Shown here in pieces: positions 1 to 9,348 of a stretch of DNA of 64,000 nt. The DNA is taken from assembly GCA_001599355.1 (NCBI GenBank), contig BCGQ01000007.1, positions 128,620 to 192,619 of the forward strand, given 5' to 3'. This stretch comes from Nakazawaea peltata (Eukaryota; Ascomycota; Pichiomycetes; Alaninales; Pachysolenaceae). How positions within the stretch are numbered: position 1 is the first letter of the stretch; each line of letters starts with the position of its first letter. The notes beneath the pieces are model-generated. The model worked only from the letters and a program-made list of their open reading frames with translations. It was not told the origin of the DNA and did no database searches. A program made the position numbers and the translations under genes.

Positions 1-208
1 CATTGAAATACAATCAAGTCAGAGATCCGAATTATTATTATGCTTGGTTAATGTGCCTTCATATAAATACTTCTTTGAGTATCTAATTAGGTTTCGTCAT
101 CTTTTTTTTTCAATCCTGAGACTATTTGAACTAAAATTAGGGGATCGAAAAACACTTGGAATTCAATACTATAGTTTAAGAATGTTTTCAATCTGTGTGA
201 GCAGTAAT

Positions 209-1258
209 ATGTCTTACCCTTATTCTCAGCAAGACCAACATCAAACCCCTGATCAATCGCTGCAACTAAATTTCGGTCAGCAGCCTTCGTATCAACATCA
301 ACAGCTGCTGCAACAAATATTCCAGAATTACAATCACCATGAGTTGGATCATAATGCTCAGTTACATCAGCAACAGTCACATCTGTTACAGTATCTGATA
401 TCAAATCCCAAGGCCAACCTTGTCTTAGATGATTTTTTTCAGTTCCCCGGATCTGTTCCAGAATTTGGCACCCCCAATTCTCTGATACATCCGGCGTTAC
501 AGTCATCAAATCTGTTGCAGTTCAACCAAATACTGCACCAACAGGCTATTAAGCCTGAAGTTCAATCACAACAGTCACCTTTGATGCAAGTGCAATCTTC
601 ACCTAAGATGCTCTCGAAAATAAATTTAAGTGACCTGTTGCTCAAACAACAAGAGAAATATGAAAACCTTCAAAATGAATTAGACCAGCCCTTGAATGAT
701 CAGGAATTCGAACATGAAGGAGTACCTCCTGAAGTTACAGTGTTCGATACACTTGAAGATGGAAAAGAATACTTGAAAGAGTATATGAGAAGTGCCAGAA
801 TAGGTCTAGTGATATGCGATTCTAGAAAAAATAGTTATACAGCCTATCGTTGTGATCGAGGCGGATGTTATAGAGATCGTCGTAACCTTGACTGCTCTCT
901 GAGGATGAGGAGATTACGTACCAGAAAGTGTAACTGCCAATTTAAATTGGTGATCAAATTTAATAAATTAGATCACAAATGGCATATCATTTTGAAAAAT
1001 ACAAAACATAACCACACCTTGACAAGTTTGGAGAACTTACCAGTTGTGAGGAGACGTGATAGCACCATTAAGAATGCTATTAAAGATTTATTGGAGTCAG
1101 GGGTCCGGAATCCTACTCAAATCCATCAAATTTTAATTAGTAAATTTGAGGGGTTGGTGATCACAAAAAGAGATATCTACAACGAGATAGGGGAATACTC
1201 CAGGAAACATAGAAAATCTAGTACTGCCTCTTCTACAACATCGACAGACAGTTCTTAG
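209..1258 (+). CDS. Q-rich FAR1/WRKY-GCM1-type DNA-binding protein (Rbf1-like)
   Basis: Encodes about 349 residues. The N-terminal 120 residues are rich in Gln, His and Asn, as in yeast transcription regulators. Residues about 175-275 form a FAR1/WRKY-GCM1-like zinc domain, with candidate ligands Cys215 and Cys220 (CDRGGC), Cys241 and Cys243 (CNC), and His267 and His269 (HNH). A basic helical region follows and the end is Ser/Thr-rich. This layout resembles Candida Rbf1, a sequence-specific nuclear DNA-binding protein; the link is from memory of the family and is moderate. The start at 209 (MSYPYSQ) was chosen because the Q-rich segment begins there. An in-frame ATG at 182 would add nine residues, and the open frame further upstream has no ATG. 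No DDE transposase part is present, so it is a host regulator rather than a Mutator-type transposase. Confidence 0.75.
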   Translation: MSYPYSQQDQHQTPDQSLQLNFGQQPSYQHQQLLQQIFQNYNHHELDHNAQLHQQQSHLLQYLISNPKANLVLDDFFQFPGSVPEFGTPNSLIHPALQSSNLLQFNQILHQQAIKPEVQSQQSPLMQVQSSPKMLSKINLSDLLLKQQEKYENLQNELDQPLNDQEFEHEGVPPEVTVFDTLEDGKEYLKEYMRSARIGLVICDSRKNSYTAYRCDRGGCYRDRRNLDCSLRMRRLRTRKCNCQFKLVIKFNKLDHKWHIILKNTKHNHTLTSLENLPVVRRRDSTIKNAIKDLLESGVRNPTQIHQILISKFEGLVITKRDIYNEIGEYSRKHRKSSTASSTTSTDSS

Positions 1259-1721
1259 AATATACAAATGACTATTTTTTACTTAATATACTGATGATAA
1301 CGAATAAATTCCACAAGACGATTTTTATGAGAAGCTGCAATACAAAAGATGTAGAAAAAGAAAACAATAACAAAGCACATCCCGTCAAAATAATTTTTTA
1401 AAACCCAGCATCCGCCTGCTTTTAACCCCGAATCTTGCCTTGGGCGTATCCAACCGGAGATGTCCTTCTTTAGGAATATCAACTTTATTTGGAATACTTG
1501 GAAAACGTTAAGGTTAAACAGATCTTCTGGGTGAGGCAACCAAAATTTATGGGAAACTTCGGGAGTGTAAACTGTTCTGAAACTTGGCATGAACACTCTA
1601 AACAAGGTTGGTGGTCACGATATGGGATGGTGTTACGATGTTTGTTTAAGTATGCATCTGGAGTCTATTAGTCAATCATCCTAATATAACCTTAAATGGA
1701 AATATGGGTTAATATACACGA
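1259..1721. other. Intergenic, convergent 3' ends
   Basis: This space separates the convergent 3' ends of the Rbf1-like gene and GON7. Open frames on both strands are short and have no recognisable protein features. I see no tRNA or snRNA signature. Confidence 0.5.
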
Positions 1722-2045
1722 CTATTGGTCGTCGTCCTCGTCGTCCTCCTCTTCCTCCTCATCTTCAACAACATCATTCAGGTTACCACCTTCAGCCTTC
1801 ATTTGCTCTGTAAGGAAGATATTCACCTCATCTTGAAGCGTAGTAGTCATCCCACGCAAATTACCCAAATATGTGTCTCGCAGTTCAGATGGTTTATCTT
1901 TATCTATGAAAGCAGTGTTGTCAGTGATACTGGAGCCTGTAGTCAGTCCAACAGTTCCATGTTTCAGTGTAGGGTCAATGTTAAAAGTTTTCAGTTCCTT
2001 GCCTGAAACCTTATATACACCCTCAGGGCTCTTCAAATCGCTCAT
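1722..2045 (-). CDS. GON7: KEOPS/EKC complex subunit Gon7
   Basis: Encodes 107 residues. The KEOPS (EKC) complex makes the universal t6A37 modification on ANN-decoding tRNAs, and Gon7 is its small, partly disordered fungal subunit. The match is the block with DKPSELRDTYLGNLR followed by LQDEVNIFLTEQM, which closely follows the S. cerevisiae Gon7 core (DKPSE, TYLGQLR, LQDDINEFLT). The last 15 residues are almost all Asp and Glu. The start ATG at 2045 gives MSDLKSPEG; codons further upstream are not ATG. It is divergent from the eIF3m gene, with 219 bp between start codons. Gon7 orthologs are short and fast-evolving and are often missed, so this is a useful recognition. Confidence 0.85.
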   Translation of the reverse strand: MSDLKSPEGVYKVSGKELKTFNIDPTLKHGTVGLTTGSSITDNTAFIDKDKPSELRDTYLGNLRGMTTTLQDEVNIFLTEQMKAEGGNLNDVVEDEEEEEDDEDDDQ

Positions 2046-2195
2046 TATCAATACCTACTCCACCACATCCCAATATGATTTGCTCAGCTTAAGTAAATCT
2101 TAGCTGGGTTAACCCTGTGTGTTTGATCTTTCATACACGACCTTTCCTCAGCGTTAAAAATTTTTTTTCTCCTTTTTTGTTGGCGGCGGTTCAAT

Positions 2196-2208
2196 TGAAA
2201 AATTTTCA
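2196..2208. promoter_or_regulatory. RRPE-like box upstream of eIF3m gene
   Basis: TGAAAAATTTTCA lies 57 nt before the eIF3m start codon and is a near-perfect palindrome. It matches the ribosomal RNA processing element recognised by Stb3 in S. cerevisiae. An A/T run at about 2155-2170 precedes it. Confidence 0.6.
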
Positions 2209-2264
2209 GGATGAACAGAGAGACCTGATCAAAAGAAGAAGCAGCGGGATACAAAGATCAAAAG

Positions 2265-3392
2265 ATGTCGTCTATTATTGTTGATGGTACCATCCAGGAC
2301 CTGCTTGTCGAGTACGGGGTCATTTTGGACGCGATCAATAAGACCTCTTCCACCCAAGAATTGAGCACCAAATTACAAGAACTCGATGATGACGAATCAA
2401 AGTTGTGTGAGTTCTTGAACGACACCAGTTTGAATATAATATTGGAGTTGAACGAGGTCAATTTAGAGCCTGTTTTCAACTTGTATGTGTATTTGATATC
2501 GAACTATGGAGAATCTTTGGAATATAACATCAAACAACTGAAGTTGGTGGAGAAATTTGTAGCAAGACTGAAGAATGATGAGAAGAAGATCGTTAACTCG
2601 ACTATTTTGATAAGTTGTTTGAGTACATTATTCAACTGTTTGCCAGAGCTGAGCCCTGTCAAGTTGGAATTGTTGAATGCCATCGTCGATATCATCCAGT
2701 TGACCAACAGTTTGAAATTAATATTGGATATTCCATTCGAATCTTATAATGAATGGTTAGCACCGGTCACTAGCTCGAAAGAGATTGTACAATTTTATTT
2801 GAGATTAGCCAAGATCATCGAAACTGAATACCCAGATCAATCTTTGAAAGTATATGAATATTTGATCCTGAATTTCGAACTGGATTTGTCTTCTACCGAA
2901 GTTGATCTGTTCTTAGTACAACTGTTCAATAACCAAAGTAAATTGGACTTGGCATCTTATCAATTTGCATCCAAGCTGAGTCCAGAGTTCAAAGAGTTGT
3001 TGACCTTCTACAATCTGAAGGATTTGAGTTCATTCGAGACCTTCTACAACTCTAACCCAAGTAAATTTGCACAGATCAACTACGACAATTTGAAATTGAA
3101 ATTACAAGTGATCAAATTGATCTCTACATGTTATGGAATCTCCAAGATCTCTTATGAAGAGTTATATAAAGTATTAGAATTGTCCGAGCCTGAACAATTG
3201 GAAGAGTTGATCATCTACTCGATCAAGAAGGGATTCATTCAAGGAAAGTTGAACCAATTCAAACAAATTTTAGAAATTAACCACGTGATTTATTTGGGAG
3301 ATTTCAACTTGGAGAATTGGAAATTGGTTCAATCGAAATTGAACAGTTGGAAGACTTCATTGAAAGAGATCAAGGAGAACATCAAGAAATAA
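2265..3392 (+). CDS. Translation initiation factor eIF3 subunit M (PCI domain)
   Basis: Encodes 375 residues. eIF3m is a PCI-domain subunit of the eIF3 complex, which scaffolds the 43S pre-initiation complex in the cytosol. Most of the protein is helical-repeat sequence. The C-terminal winged-helix part has the pattern IKKGFIQGKLNQFKQ, followed by a terminal helix LNSWKTSLKEIKENIKK that parallels human eIF3m (LNAWKQNLNKVKNSL). The length matches the family (about 375-450). S. cerevisiae has no eIF3m, so its presence indicates a lineage with a fuller eIF3. The main alternative is another PCI protein such as CSN7, but the C-terminal match favours eIF3m. An RRPE-like box precedes the gene. Confidence 0.75.
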   Translation: MSSIIVDGTIQDLLVEYGVILDAINKTSSTQELSTKLQELDDDESKLCEFLNDTSLNIILELNEVNLEPVFNLYVYLISNYGESLEYNIKQLKLVEKFVARLKNDEKKIVNSTILISCLSTLFNCLPELSPVKLELLNAIVDIIQLTNSLKLILDIPFESYNEWLAPVTSSKEIVQFYLRLAKIIETEYPDQSLKVYEYLILNFELDLSSTEVDLFLVQLFNNQSKLDLASYQFASKLSPEFKELLTFYNLKDLSSFETFYNSNPSKFAQINYDNLKLKLQVIKLISTCYGISKISYEELYKVLELSEPEQLEELIIYSIKKGFIQGKLNQFKQILEINHVIYLGDFNLENWKLVQSKLNSWKTSLKEIKENIKK

Positions 3393-3465
3393 GTTAATAC
3401 AATAAGTACGTGTCTTTTTATAGTGTAGTTTTCTTGTTATATTTGATTATACATCCGATTGTCTT

Positions 3466-4303
3466 TTACATAACAATACAACAACCACCACCTTCGGAAG
3501 TTGATTTTTGGGCAGTAGATTGTTTCAGTCTACTTTCTTTTGGATCTGATTTCTGCAGAGGCAGCAGGTTAGCCAGGGCCAGTGTCAGGGAATCAGATGC
3601 ATGTTGTGGGTTTTTCAGGGAATCGTTGGTCAGTCCAGATGCACCTTGTGCTCCACTGCTCAGTAGTAGCAGCTCTTTAGCAGCACCCAAATCTTCTCCA
3701 GTCTTGTGATCCAACTCAACAGGTTTGTTCTTATTTATCATCTTAACGACCGAGTAGAACAGTTCATTGACATTTTGGTCGAATTTGGCCGAAGTCTCAA
3801 TGTATGGGACCTTCAATTCTTTACTCAATTTCAACAGTCTCAGTTCACTCACTTCACGTTCTTCATCTAAATCACTTTTGTTACCGATCAAAATAATAGG
3901 GACGAACTCGGCATCCTCTTTAACTCTGATAATCTGATCATAAAACTGTTGTAAACTCTCAAACGACAGCAAAGACGTGACAGAGAATACCAATAAGAAA
4001 CCTTCTCCACGTCTCATATAACTCTCTTTCATGGAGGCATAATCCTCTTGACCGGCGGTATCCAAGATATCTAACAAGACGTCCTTGCCATCAATGGTGG
4101 CGTAGTGCTTATAACTGTCTTCAATGGTTGGATCATATTCATCGACAAATAACAGCTGGGTGAATCTCACCGTCAAAGCACTCTTTCCCACCAGAGGAGG
4201 ACCCGAGACCGCGATTCTATATTCTCTTGAAACTTTCGGATCAGACTATGAATGGTGTTAGTAATCAATTGATCAATCAATCAAAGGTGCTCTCACTTAC
4301 CAT
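3466..4303 (-). CDS. Ras-family small GTPase with unusual P-loop; join(4301..4303, 3466..4245)
   Basis: Encodes 260 residues after splicing. The first exon is only the ATG (4303-4301); a 55-nt intron (4300-4246) follows, and exon 2 begins SDPKVSREYRIAVSG. Ras proteins are farnesylated GTP switches at the plasma membrane controlling cAMP and growth. Visible motifs are the P-loop GPPAVGKS (residues 16-23; the CTG codon is read as Ala), switch I YDPTIEDSY, DTAGQE with the catalytic Gln, the NKSD guanine motif, ETSAK, and a CaaX box CIVM preceded by Cys. H-Ras Gly12 and Gly13 correspond to Pro and Ala. The hypervariable tail of about 70 residues is Ala/Ser-rich when CTG is Ala. The switch regions favour Ras over Rheb or Rsr1, but which yeast RAS it matches is unresolved. 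Confidence 0.88.
4246..4300 (-). other. Spliceosomal intron in Ras gene
   Basis: On the minus strand the ATG is followed immediately by GTAAGT, then a TTACTAAC branch point and CATTCATAG acceptor, for a total of 55 nt. Removing it joins ATG to TCTGATCCG in frame and restores the missing Ras N-terminus. Confidence 0.9.
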
Positions 4304-5162
4304 CTTGATGTTGTATCGGTTCGATCAAAAGTTTGAAAGTGTTGCCAATTCCCGCCCTTTTGAATGCGATTTTATTTGCTTTAAGGCAACACAGAAAATT
4401 TTTTTTATTATTTTTGGCAAGAATTTTTTACAGCGGAGAGACAATAAAAGTGTACGGGGGAGGGAGATCGGCCGATAGGGAAAGGGGTGAGAGGGGGTAG
4501 AGAGAGGGAAGGGTAAAGCTGGGGGATAGTCAGGGGTGGTTGTGGGATAAGTGGGGCTAACAAAGGGAAGTTAGCTAAGATATGGCTTGCAAAAGTTGTA
4601 AGGACATGGCTTCGTTCACTCACACCATCCCTCCCAATATGTCACCAATATGCAGTAGAATTGTTACCCTCCTACTTAGGTAAACACTTACATAGATAAT
4701 TTTGTAGTGTGTGCTGATTTTGGCAAGGAAAACAAAATATGTAGGCCCCCTACCCAAAATAAGCCAGGCTTAGCTGTACACAGACTTAAAATCTAAGTTA
4801 AAGTCTAGGCAGGAGATGCAGCCAAGAACAGGGACGATAGAGAGCAGACCCGTTCACTCAATGCAGAACTCGTTTTAAATTCAACGTCGAATAAAAATAC
4901 TCCCTCTCGTATCTCCACGTATCTTCCAGCCCGCTTTGTCTCACCCCTTTTTTGTCTCACCTTCACCGTGTCCACCCTCGCTACCCTTGTTTAATTCACT
5001 CTTTATGTTGCTGCATGTGCTGCGCGAGATCTCGTTTGAGCACACCCAATCTACCACCACGCTGCATTATTTTGCTCTTTCTACGTGTGAACGAACCGCG
5101 TGTTAGAGAGAAAAAATAAACTTTATTATTTATTGGAAAAAAGGTCGTGTGATTTATATCAT
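4304..5162. other. Intergenic with G-rich tract
   Basis: This is the Ras upstream region and the PHO23 3' side. Positions about 4437-4565 are strongly G/A-rich on the plus strand (C/T-rich on the Ras coding strand). A/T runs at about 4396-4430 resemble a promoter. No gene recognised. Confidence 0.5.
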
Positions 5163-6590
5163 TTACCGTCTACGTCTCTTAGCTAGACAGTCATTACAGT
5201 ACCATTTACCCTTTGGAGGGTCTGTGAGACCAATACATGGTAAATGGAACCATTCACGTTTACAGTCGTCACCATCACACCCCACCATCTCTCCAAATGA
5301 CACCTGTTGACAGTAACAATATACTGGCTCTTGGAAAGTATCATCATCTGCCGTCACTTTAACCAGAACCACCAGGGCCTGTTTCTTCTTTGGAGGCAGC
5401 AGCTTCTTTTTCGGTTGCAGATTACTTTGATTGGCACTTCCAGGTCTCTTGGATTCATACAGGTATCCTCCTTGAAGTGGTGGTAACCCTTGATCTGCTG
5501 GGTGTCCATATTGACCATCTTGTTGTTGCGGATGACCCATTCCATGGGGATGGCCATGTTGCATCAGGAAATCTTGCTGTTGTTGTAAATGTAATTGGTG
5601 CATATGTTGTTGATGCATGTGTTGTTCCTGTTGTAACTGGTGCATATGTTGTTGATGTTGTGAATGGTGGGACAGTTGTTGCTCCAATTCTTGGGAATGC
5701 TGCTGATGTTGTTGCTGTTGCTTCAGATCCTTTCTCTTTTTACTGTTACTCAGTTGTTGCTGTTGTTTTCTCTTCTTTGTCAGCGTATTGGTAGATGCCG
5801 AGGCACTTGAGTCTTCATCTTCATCCTTGGATAAATGACCACCCAGCAGAAGCTGCTTCTTAGCTGCCAACAGTTCTCTTCTGGACTCACTTCTTTGACT
5901 TTGTGCCGACTTAGCTGCCGTCTCCAATTTGGTTTCCATAATCATTGCTGGATGGTTCAATGGTCCAATTCTAATACTCTCTGGAATCTCATTATTCTCG
6001 ATTATCACCTCGTAGGCATCCTCAATTCTAGATACGTTTTTAACCACACTATCGATCAGTATAGATGCCACATGCATCTTCTCCTCTAATGAAGGCATTA
6101 ATTCCTGGATAAGCGCCCTAATACGGCCCAATAACAGTCCTCTCTTAGGATGTGAAACAGGCATTTCCAAAAATCTACGGATATACAGCTTCAAATGAGG
6201 TACTGTATAAACACATTTGGCATCGATCTCCTTCATTAACGTAAAATAACGTATCAATTCTTGTGGGAACAGCTCAAACAGATCCGAAATCTCATTCAAT
6301 CCAGGGTAAGAATCCCTCAGGGCAGACATCTGGTCAATATGAGCTACACTCAGAGCAGCCGCAGTGGCTGCACGTGTCTCTCCATTCAGTTCGGAACTCC
6401 CATTTGACTGATGTGATTGCGAGTACCCAGCGCCATCGTCGTGTGCCCTTGAACTCGAGTGTTGATGAGCGCCATGGTTACCGCCGTGGTGATTCCCATG
6501 TCTATGAGACTTCATCTCCTCATATTGAAGTACTTTTTCGGTCTGTTTGATCACCCTTTGTGATCTTTGTCTAGGAGCAACTGTCTCCAT
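5163..6590 (-). CDS. PHO23: ING-family PHD protein Pho23, Rpd3L subunit
   Basis: Encodes 475 residues, longer than the 330 of S. cerevisiae. Pho23 is the histone-reading subunit of the Rpd3L deacetylase complex, and its PHD finger binds H3K4me3. An N-terminal His/Ser-rich extension (about 1-90) precedes the ING helix domain (about 95-215), which holds [15 protein letters not shown] and [15 protein letters not shown] as in Pho23. A Gln/His-rich linker (about 280-360) is followed by a C-terminal PHD finger, with YCYC, the [15 protein letters not shown] core and KGKWYCNDC. The closeness of both ends to Pho23 separates it from Yng1 and Yng2. In PGLNEISD the Leu is TTG, while nearby CTG codons fall at Val/Glu positions of Pho23, consistent with Ala. 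Confidence 0.9.
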   Translation of the reverse strand: METVAPRQRSQRVIKQTEKVLQYEEMKSHRHGNHHGGNHGAHQHSSSRAHDDGAGYSQSHQSNGSSELNGETRAATAAALSVAHIDQMSALRDSYPGLNEISDLFELFPQELIRYFTLMKEIDAKCVYTVPHLKLYIRRFLEMPVSHPKRGLLLGRIRALIQELMPSLEEKMHVASILIDSVVKNVSRIEDAYEVIIENNEIPESIRIGPLNHPAMIMETKLETAAKSAQSQRSESRRELLAAKKQLLLGGHLSKDEDEDSSASASTNTLTKKRKQQQQLSNSKKRKDLKQQQQHQQHSQELEQQLSHHSQHQQHMHQLQQEQHMHQQHMHQLHLQQQQDFLMQHGHPHGMGHPQQQDGQYGHPADQGLPPLQGGYLYESKRPGSANQSNLQPKKKLLPPKKKQALVVLVKVTADDDTFQEPVYCYCQQVSFGEMVGCDGDDCKREWFHLPCIGLTDPPKGKWYCNDCLAKRRRR

Positions 6591-6974
6591 ACTAGATGTT
6601 CAGTTTATAGTGTGTATGGTTGTTCAGCGTCTAATGAATCTTCCTCTTCATTTGAATTTGGGTTTAATTTTTCTGATGATTTTGGATTTTTGAAGAGTCG
6701 TGTATTTTGTATCAAAAGTATCCCTATTTTGGGGGGTGACCGAGGGTGACGGGGTGACCGAGGGTTAACCGAGGGCTGACCTGGGTGATAGGGGGCTAAC
6801 CAAGGGCCAACCTGAGTTACAGGGGTAGGCAGGGAATACATGACATAGACGGTCCCAACTCATGTAAGAGTCAAGTTAATCATTCAAGTTAATCACTTTC
6901 ATTCCCATGCTTCTCATGTTATCACCCCCTCTTCTACACTACTACTCATACTTAATCTCTTCAATAATAAATAT
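6591..6974. repeat. Intergenic with degenerate G-rich minisatellite (about 6731-6826)
   Basis: Positions about 6731-6826 contain degenerate repeats of roughly 10-18 nt built on GGTGACCGAGGGT, GGGCTGACC and GGGGCTAACC. The open frame across it encodes only Pro/Arg-rich repeat translation and is not a gene. The array lies upstream of PHO23 and downstream of the SulP gene, both on the minus strand. Confidence 0.7.
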
Positions 6975-9131
6975 CTAAATATATGGAATCGAATATGACA
7001 TGTAACTAATAACATCAGAATTATCTTGATCACTCAGGATCCAAAGGTCAATATTCCGAAGCAGAAGCTCAAGATTAGGGAAATATCTGTTATTACCATT
7101 TGTCGTCTCGACATAATCCAAGATTCCACTTCTTTGTAACATCAAAGTGATATTCTTTTGTTCTGGGGTGGAATTCAGAGTCACAAATAACGTCTTAATC
7201 AGACGGTGGTGGTATCCTTCTATAATTTCTAGTAAGATTTGCAGACCAGAACTGTCCATCTCTCTCATTCCATCCACATCAAAAACCACATACTTGATAT
7301 AGGATTTGAATCTTGGGGTCAGTGGATGGAAATCTGTACTGCCGTACATTTCGAGTCTCTTTAACTTCAATTTCAAATTATTACAGTTAGTGAAGGTTAA
7401 TGGCTCAGAGATACGAACTACGAGTGAATTATGGTCGAATTCAGTATCTTCGGAATGAGTTGAAGTCTCAACAAACTGTAAAGTATCAGCTCCTTGTTTT
7501 CTCCTCAAGATTTGAATTCGAGATTGAGAAGAGTTCTTTAGTAATCGGATAAGGCTATAAGCTGTGCCCATAATAATTCCCATATCCATGCTGATGAAGA
7601 AGGCAGAACTGAAAGTAACAAAGAAGGTAATTAATTCCTGCACACCTCTAGTACGAAGATAGAAAATAACATCCGAAGGAATCTCTTCCAAGATAGTGAG
7701 ACCTATGACAGTGGTGATACATCCAAGACAACAACTTGGTAAGAAGTACAAGAATCCAAGCACCCAGTTGATCAGTACGATCGTCACCAATGACATAAAG
7801 GCCCCACTGGCACAAGTTATTCCTCCACTAAGTCTGTTGATTTTGGATCTACCGTAACCACCGAACAGAGGTAAGGCTCCAAATGTTCCACACAGAATGT
7901 TAACTACACCCAACAGGACCAATTCACGATTAGAACTAATCGGAGACTCGTTGATCAACAGTTTTGTCAGAGTGGTCGACTCAAAGAATCCCAAAATGGC
8001 ACAAGTAATACCTGCACTCATTAAAGGTTTATAGAATCTTAACAAGTTTGATTTAAAAGCAAATTTACAAAAGAACTCATTCGACGCAGATATCTCTCCA
8101 GTGATGGCAATGCCGTAATTTGACTCCCAATCGTAGTACCATGAAAGATATGTCGACAGGAGGACGGTGATCAAGATTTCTGGCAAGAATATCAACTTCT
8201 TGTATCCCTTCTTCTTAATTAAGAACAGTTTGATCAGTCTTATTGAGATCAATACTGTCAACATACATAGACTCAGTAGCAGAGTAAACTTGTGAGTGTC
8301 TTGAATATGATTAATGACGTATATCAACTTGGAGAATGGGGAATGGATACCACTTTCTTGAGACAGGACATGTAATCCCAACTCTTCAAGACTGGAATTA
8401 ACCACCATTACCAAACCTACAGCAGCGATAAACCCTTTTAACAACAGGGTCGATAATAAGCTGTCCAAAAATCCGAATCTCAGAAGTCCGGATCCTAACA
8501 ATGTGAAGCCTGAAATGACGGAAATTACGAGTACCAAGTCCAATACGTTCTCAATTGTCTTGTCATGGTGAAGCATAGGTTCAATTACACCACCCACCAC
8601 GATCGAAATAGAAGGTTCCGGACCCACGATCAACTGTGGAACTGACCCAAAGAACATATACAGAACAGGCAGAGTCAGCACACTTGCTAAGCCAGAAATT
8701 GGCGGAACATGCAGAATTGTCTTCAGATAAGACATCAGCAAAGGTATTTGGAAACTCAGAAGTGATAATCCAGAGACAAAATCATGCATCAGTGTCGACC
8801 ATGTGTATTTGGGGAGCCATTTCAAGCAAGGCAAATAATAGTACAATTTATGCTCCAAACTGGCCTCGATAGACGGGTCATTCGAAGACACTGACGACGC
8901 CGGCTGGGTCATTTTGATAGAATTTATAAGCGGAGTTGTCTCTCTAACAGATCCAGCATCAAAATATCCTCCATTTCCACCCGCCAAAGCAACTCCAGAT
9001 GGTGACCCAGGTCCTGGTGGAGGAGTGAAAGGTCTCTGAGTGCTCCCATACTGTTGTGGATGTAAAGGGTCACGGAGCAAACTGCTCGACGTTCTGTTCT
9101 GGAGAACTGGTCTCTTGGAAGGCTGTACCAT
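6975..9131 (-). CDS. SulP-family anion transporter with STAS domain (YPR003C-type)
   Basis: Encodes 718 residues. SulP proteins are membrane anion carriers with a C-terminal cytosolic STAS domain. About 100 residues of disordered N-terminus precede the transmembrane core (about 105-540), which carries SFQIPL, VPQLIVGPEPSIS, GFFESTT, SSNREL and FGGYGRSKIN, all shared with yeast YPR003C rather than the plasma-membrane sulfate permeases Sul1 and Sul2. The STAS domain is at about 575-690 (VVFDVDGMREMDSSGLQ). CTG codons at residues 125, 132, 140, 388 and 391 sit where YPR003C has Ala or small residues, supporting CTG as Ala. Its substrate is unknown; YPR003C has been reported at the ER. It is separated from TAF3, on the same strand, by about 217 bp. 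Confidence 0.85.
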   Translation of the reverse strand: MVQPSKRPVLQNRTSSSLLRDPLHPQQYGSTQRPFTPPPGPGSPSGVALAGGNGGYFDAGSVRETTPLINSIKMTQPASSVSSNDPSIEASLEHKLYYYLPCLKWLPKYTWSTLMHDFVSGLSLLSFQIPLLMSYLKTILHVPPISGLASVLTLPVLYMFFGSVPQLIVGPEPSISIVVGGVIEPMLHHDKTIENVLDLVLVISVISGFTLLGSGLLRFGFLDSLLSTLLLKGFIAAVGLVMVVNSSLEELGLHVLSQESGIHSPFSKLIYVINHIQDTHKFTLLLSLCMLTVLISIRLIKLFLIKKKGYKKLIFLPEILITVLLSTYLSWYYDWESNYGIAITGEISASNEFFCKFAFKSNLLRFYKPLMSAGITCAILGFFESTTLTKLLINESPISSNRELVLLGVVNILCGTFGALPLFGGYGRSKINRLSGGITCASGAFMSLVTIVLINWVLGFLYFLPSCCLGCITTVIGLTILEEIPSDVIFYLRTRGVQELITFFVTFSSAFFISMDMGIIMGTAYSLIRLLKNSSQSRIQILRRKQGADTLQFVETSTHSEDTEFDHNSLVVRISEPLTFTNCNNLKLKLKRLEMYGSTDFHPLTPRFKSYIKYVVFDVDGMREMDSSGLQILLEIIEGYHHRLIKTLFVTLNSTPEQKNITLMLQRSGILDYVETTNGNNRYFPNLELLLRNIDLWILSDQDNSDVISYMSYSIPYI

Positions 9132-9348
9132 GGCCTAACCCTCTGTCGTATCCTGTTTCCTCGTCAACTCTTCAACGACTTGATCCACGTTTTTGAAAAG
9201 ATCTACGATGTGTTGATCAGCAAATTACGAAAAGGAAATGACCTCGAGTTTAGCCGAGATTTTAGTGAAGTATTTATATAATATTCGTAAATTGCTCAGT
9301 ATAGGTTCATGGAATAGACGTTAATTGATAATATACATAGGATTATGG

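Noticed and set aside
209-1258. FAR1 domain as evidence of a Mutator-type transposase
   Set aside because: The protein has no DDE catalytic core and no terminal inverted repeats; it is a host Q-rich regulator.
1279-1605. Minus-strand open frame of 108 codons
   Set aside because: Hydrophobic noise without a motif, in the spacer between two 3' ends.
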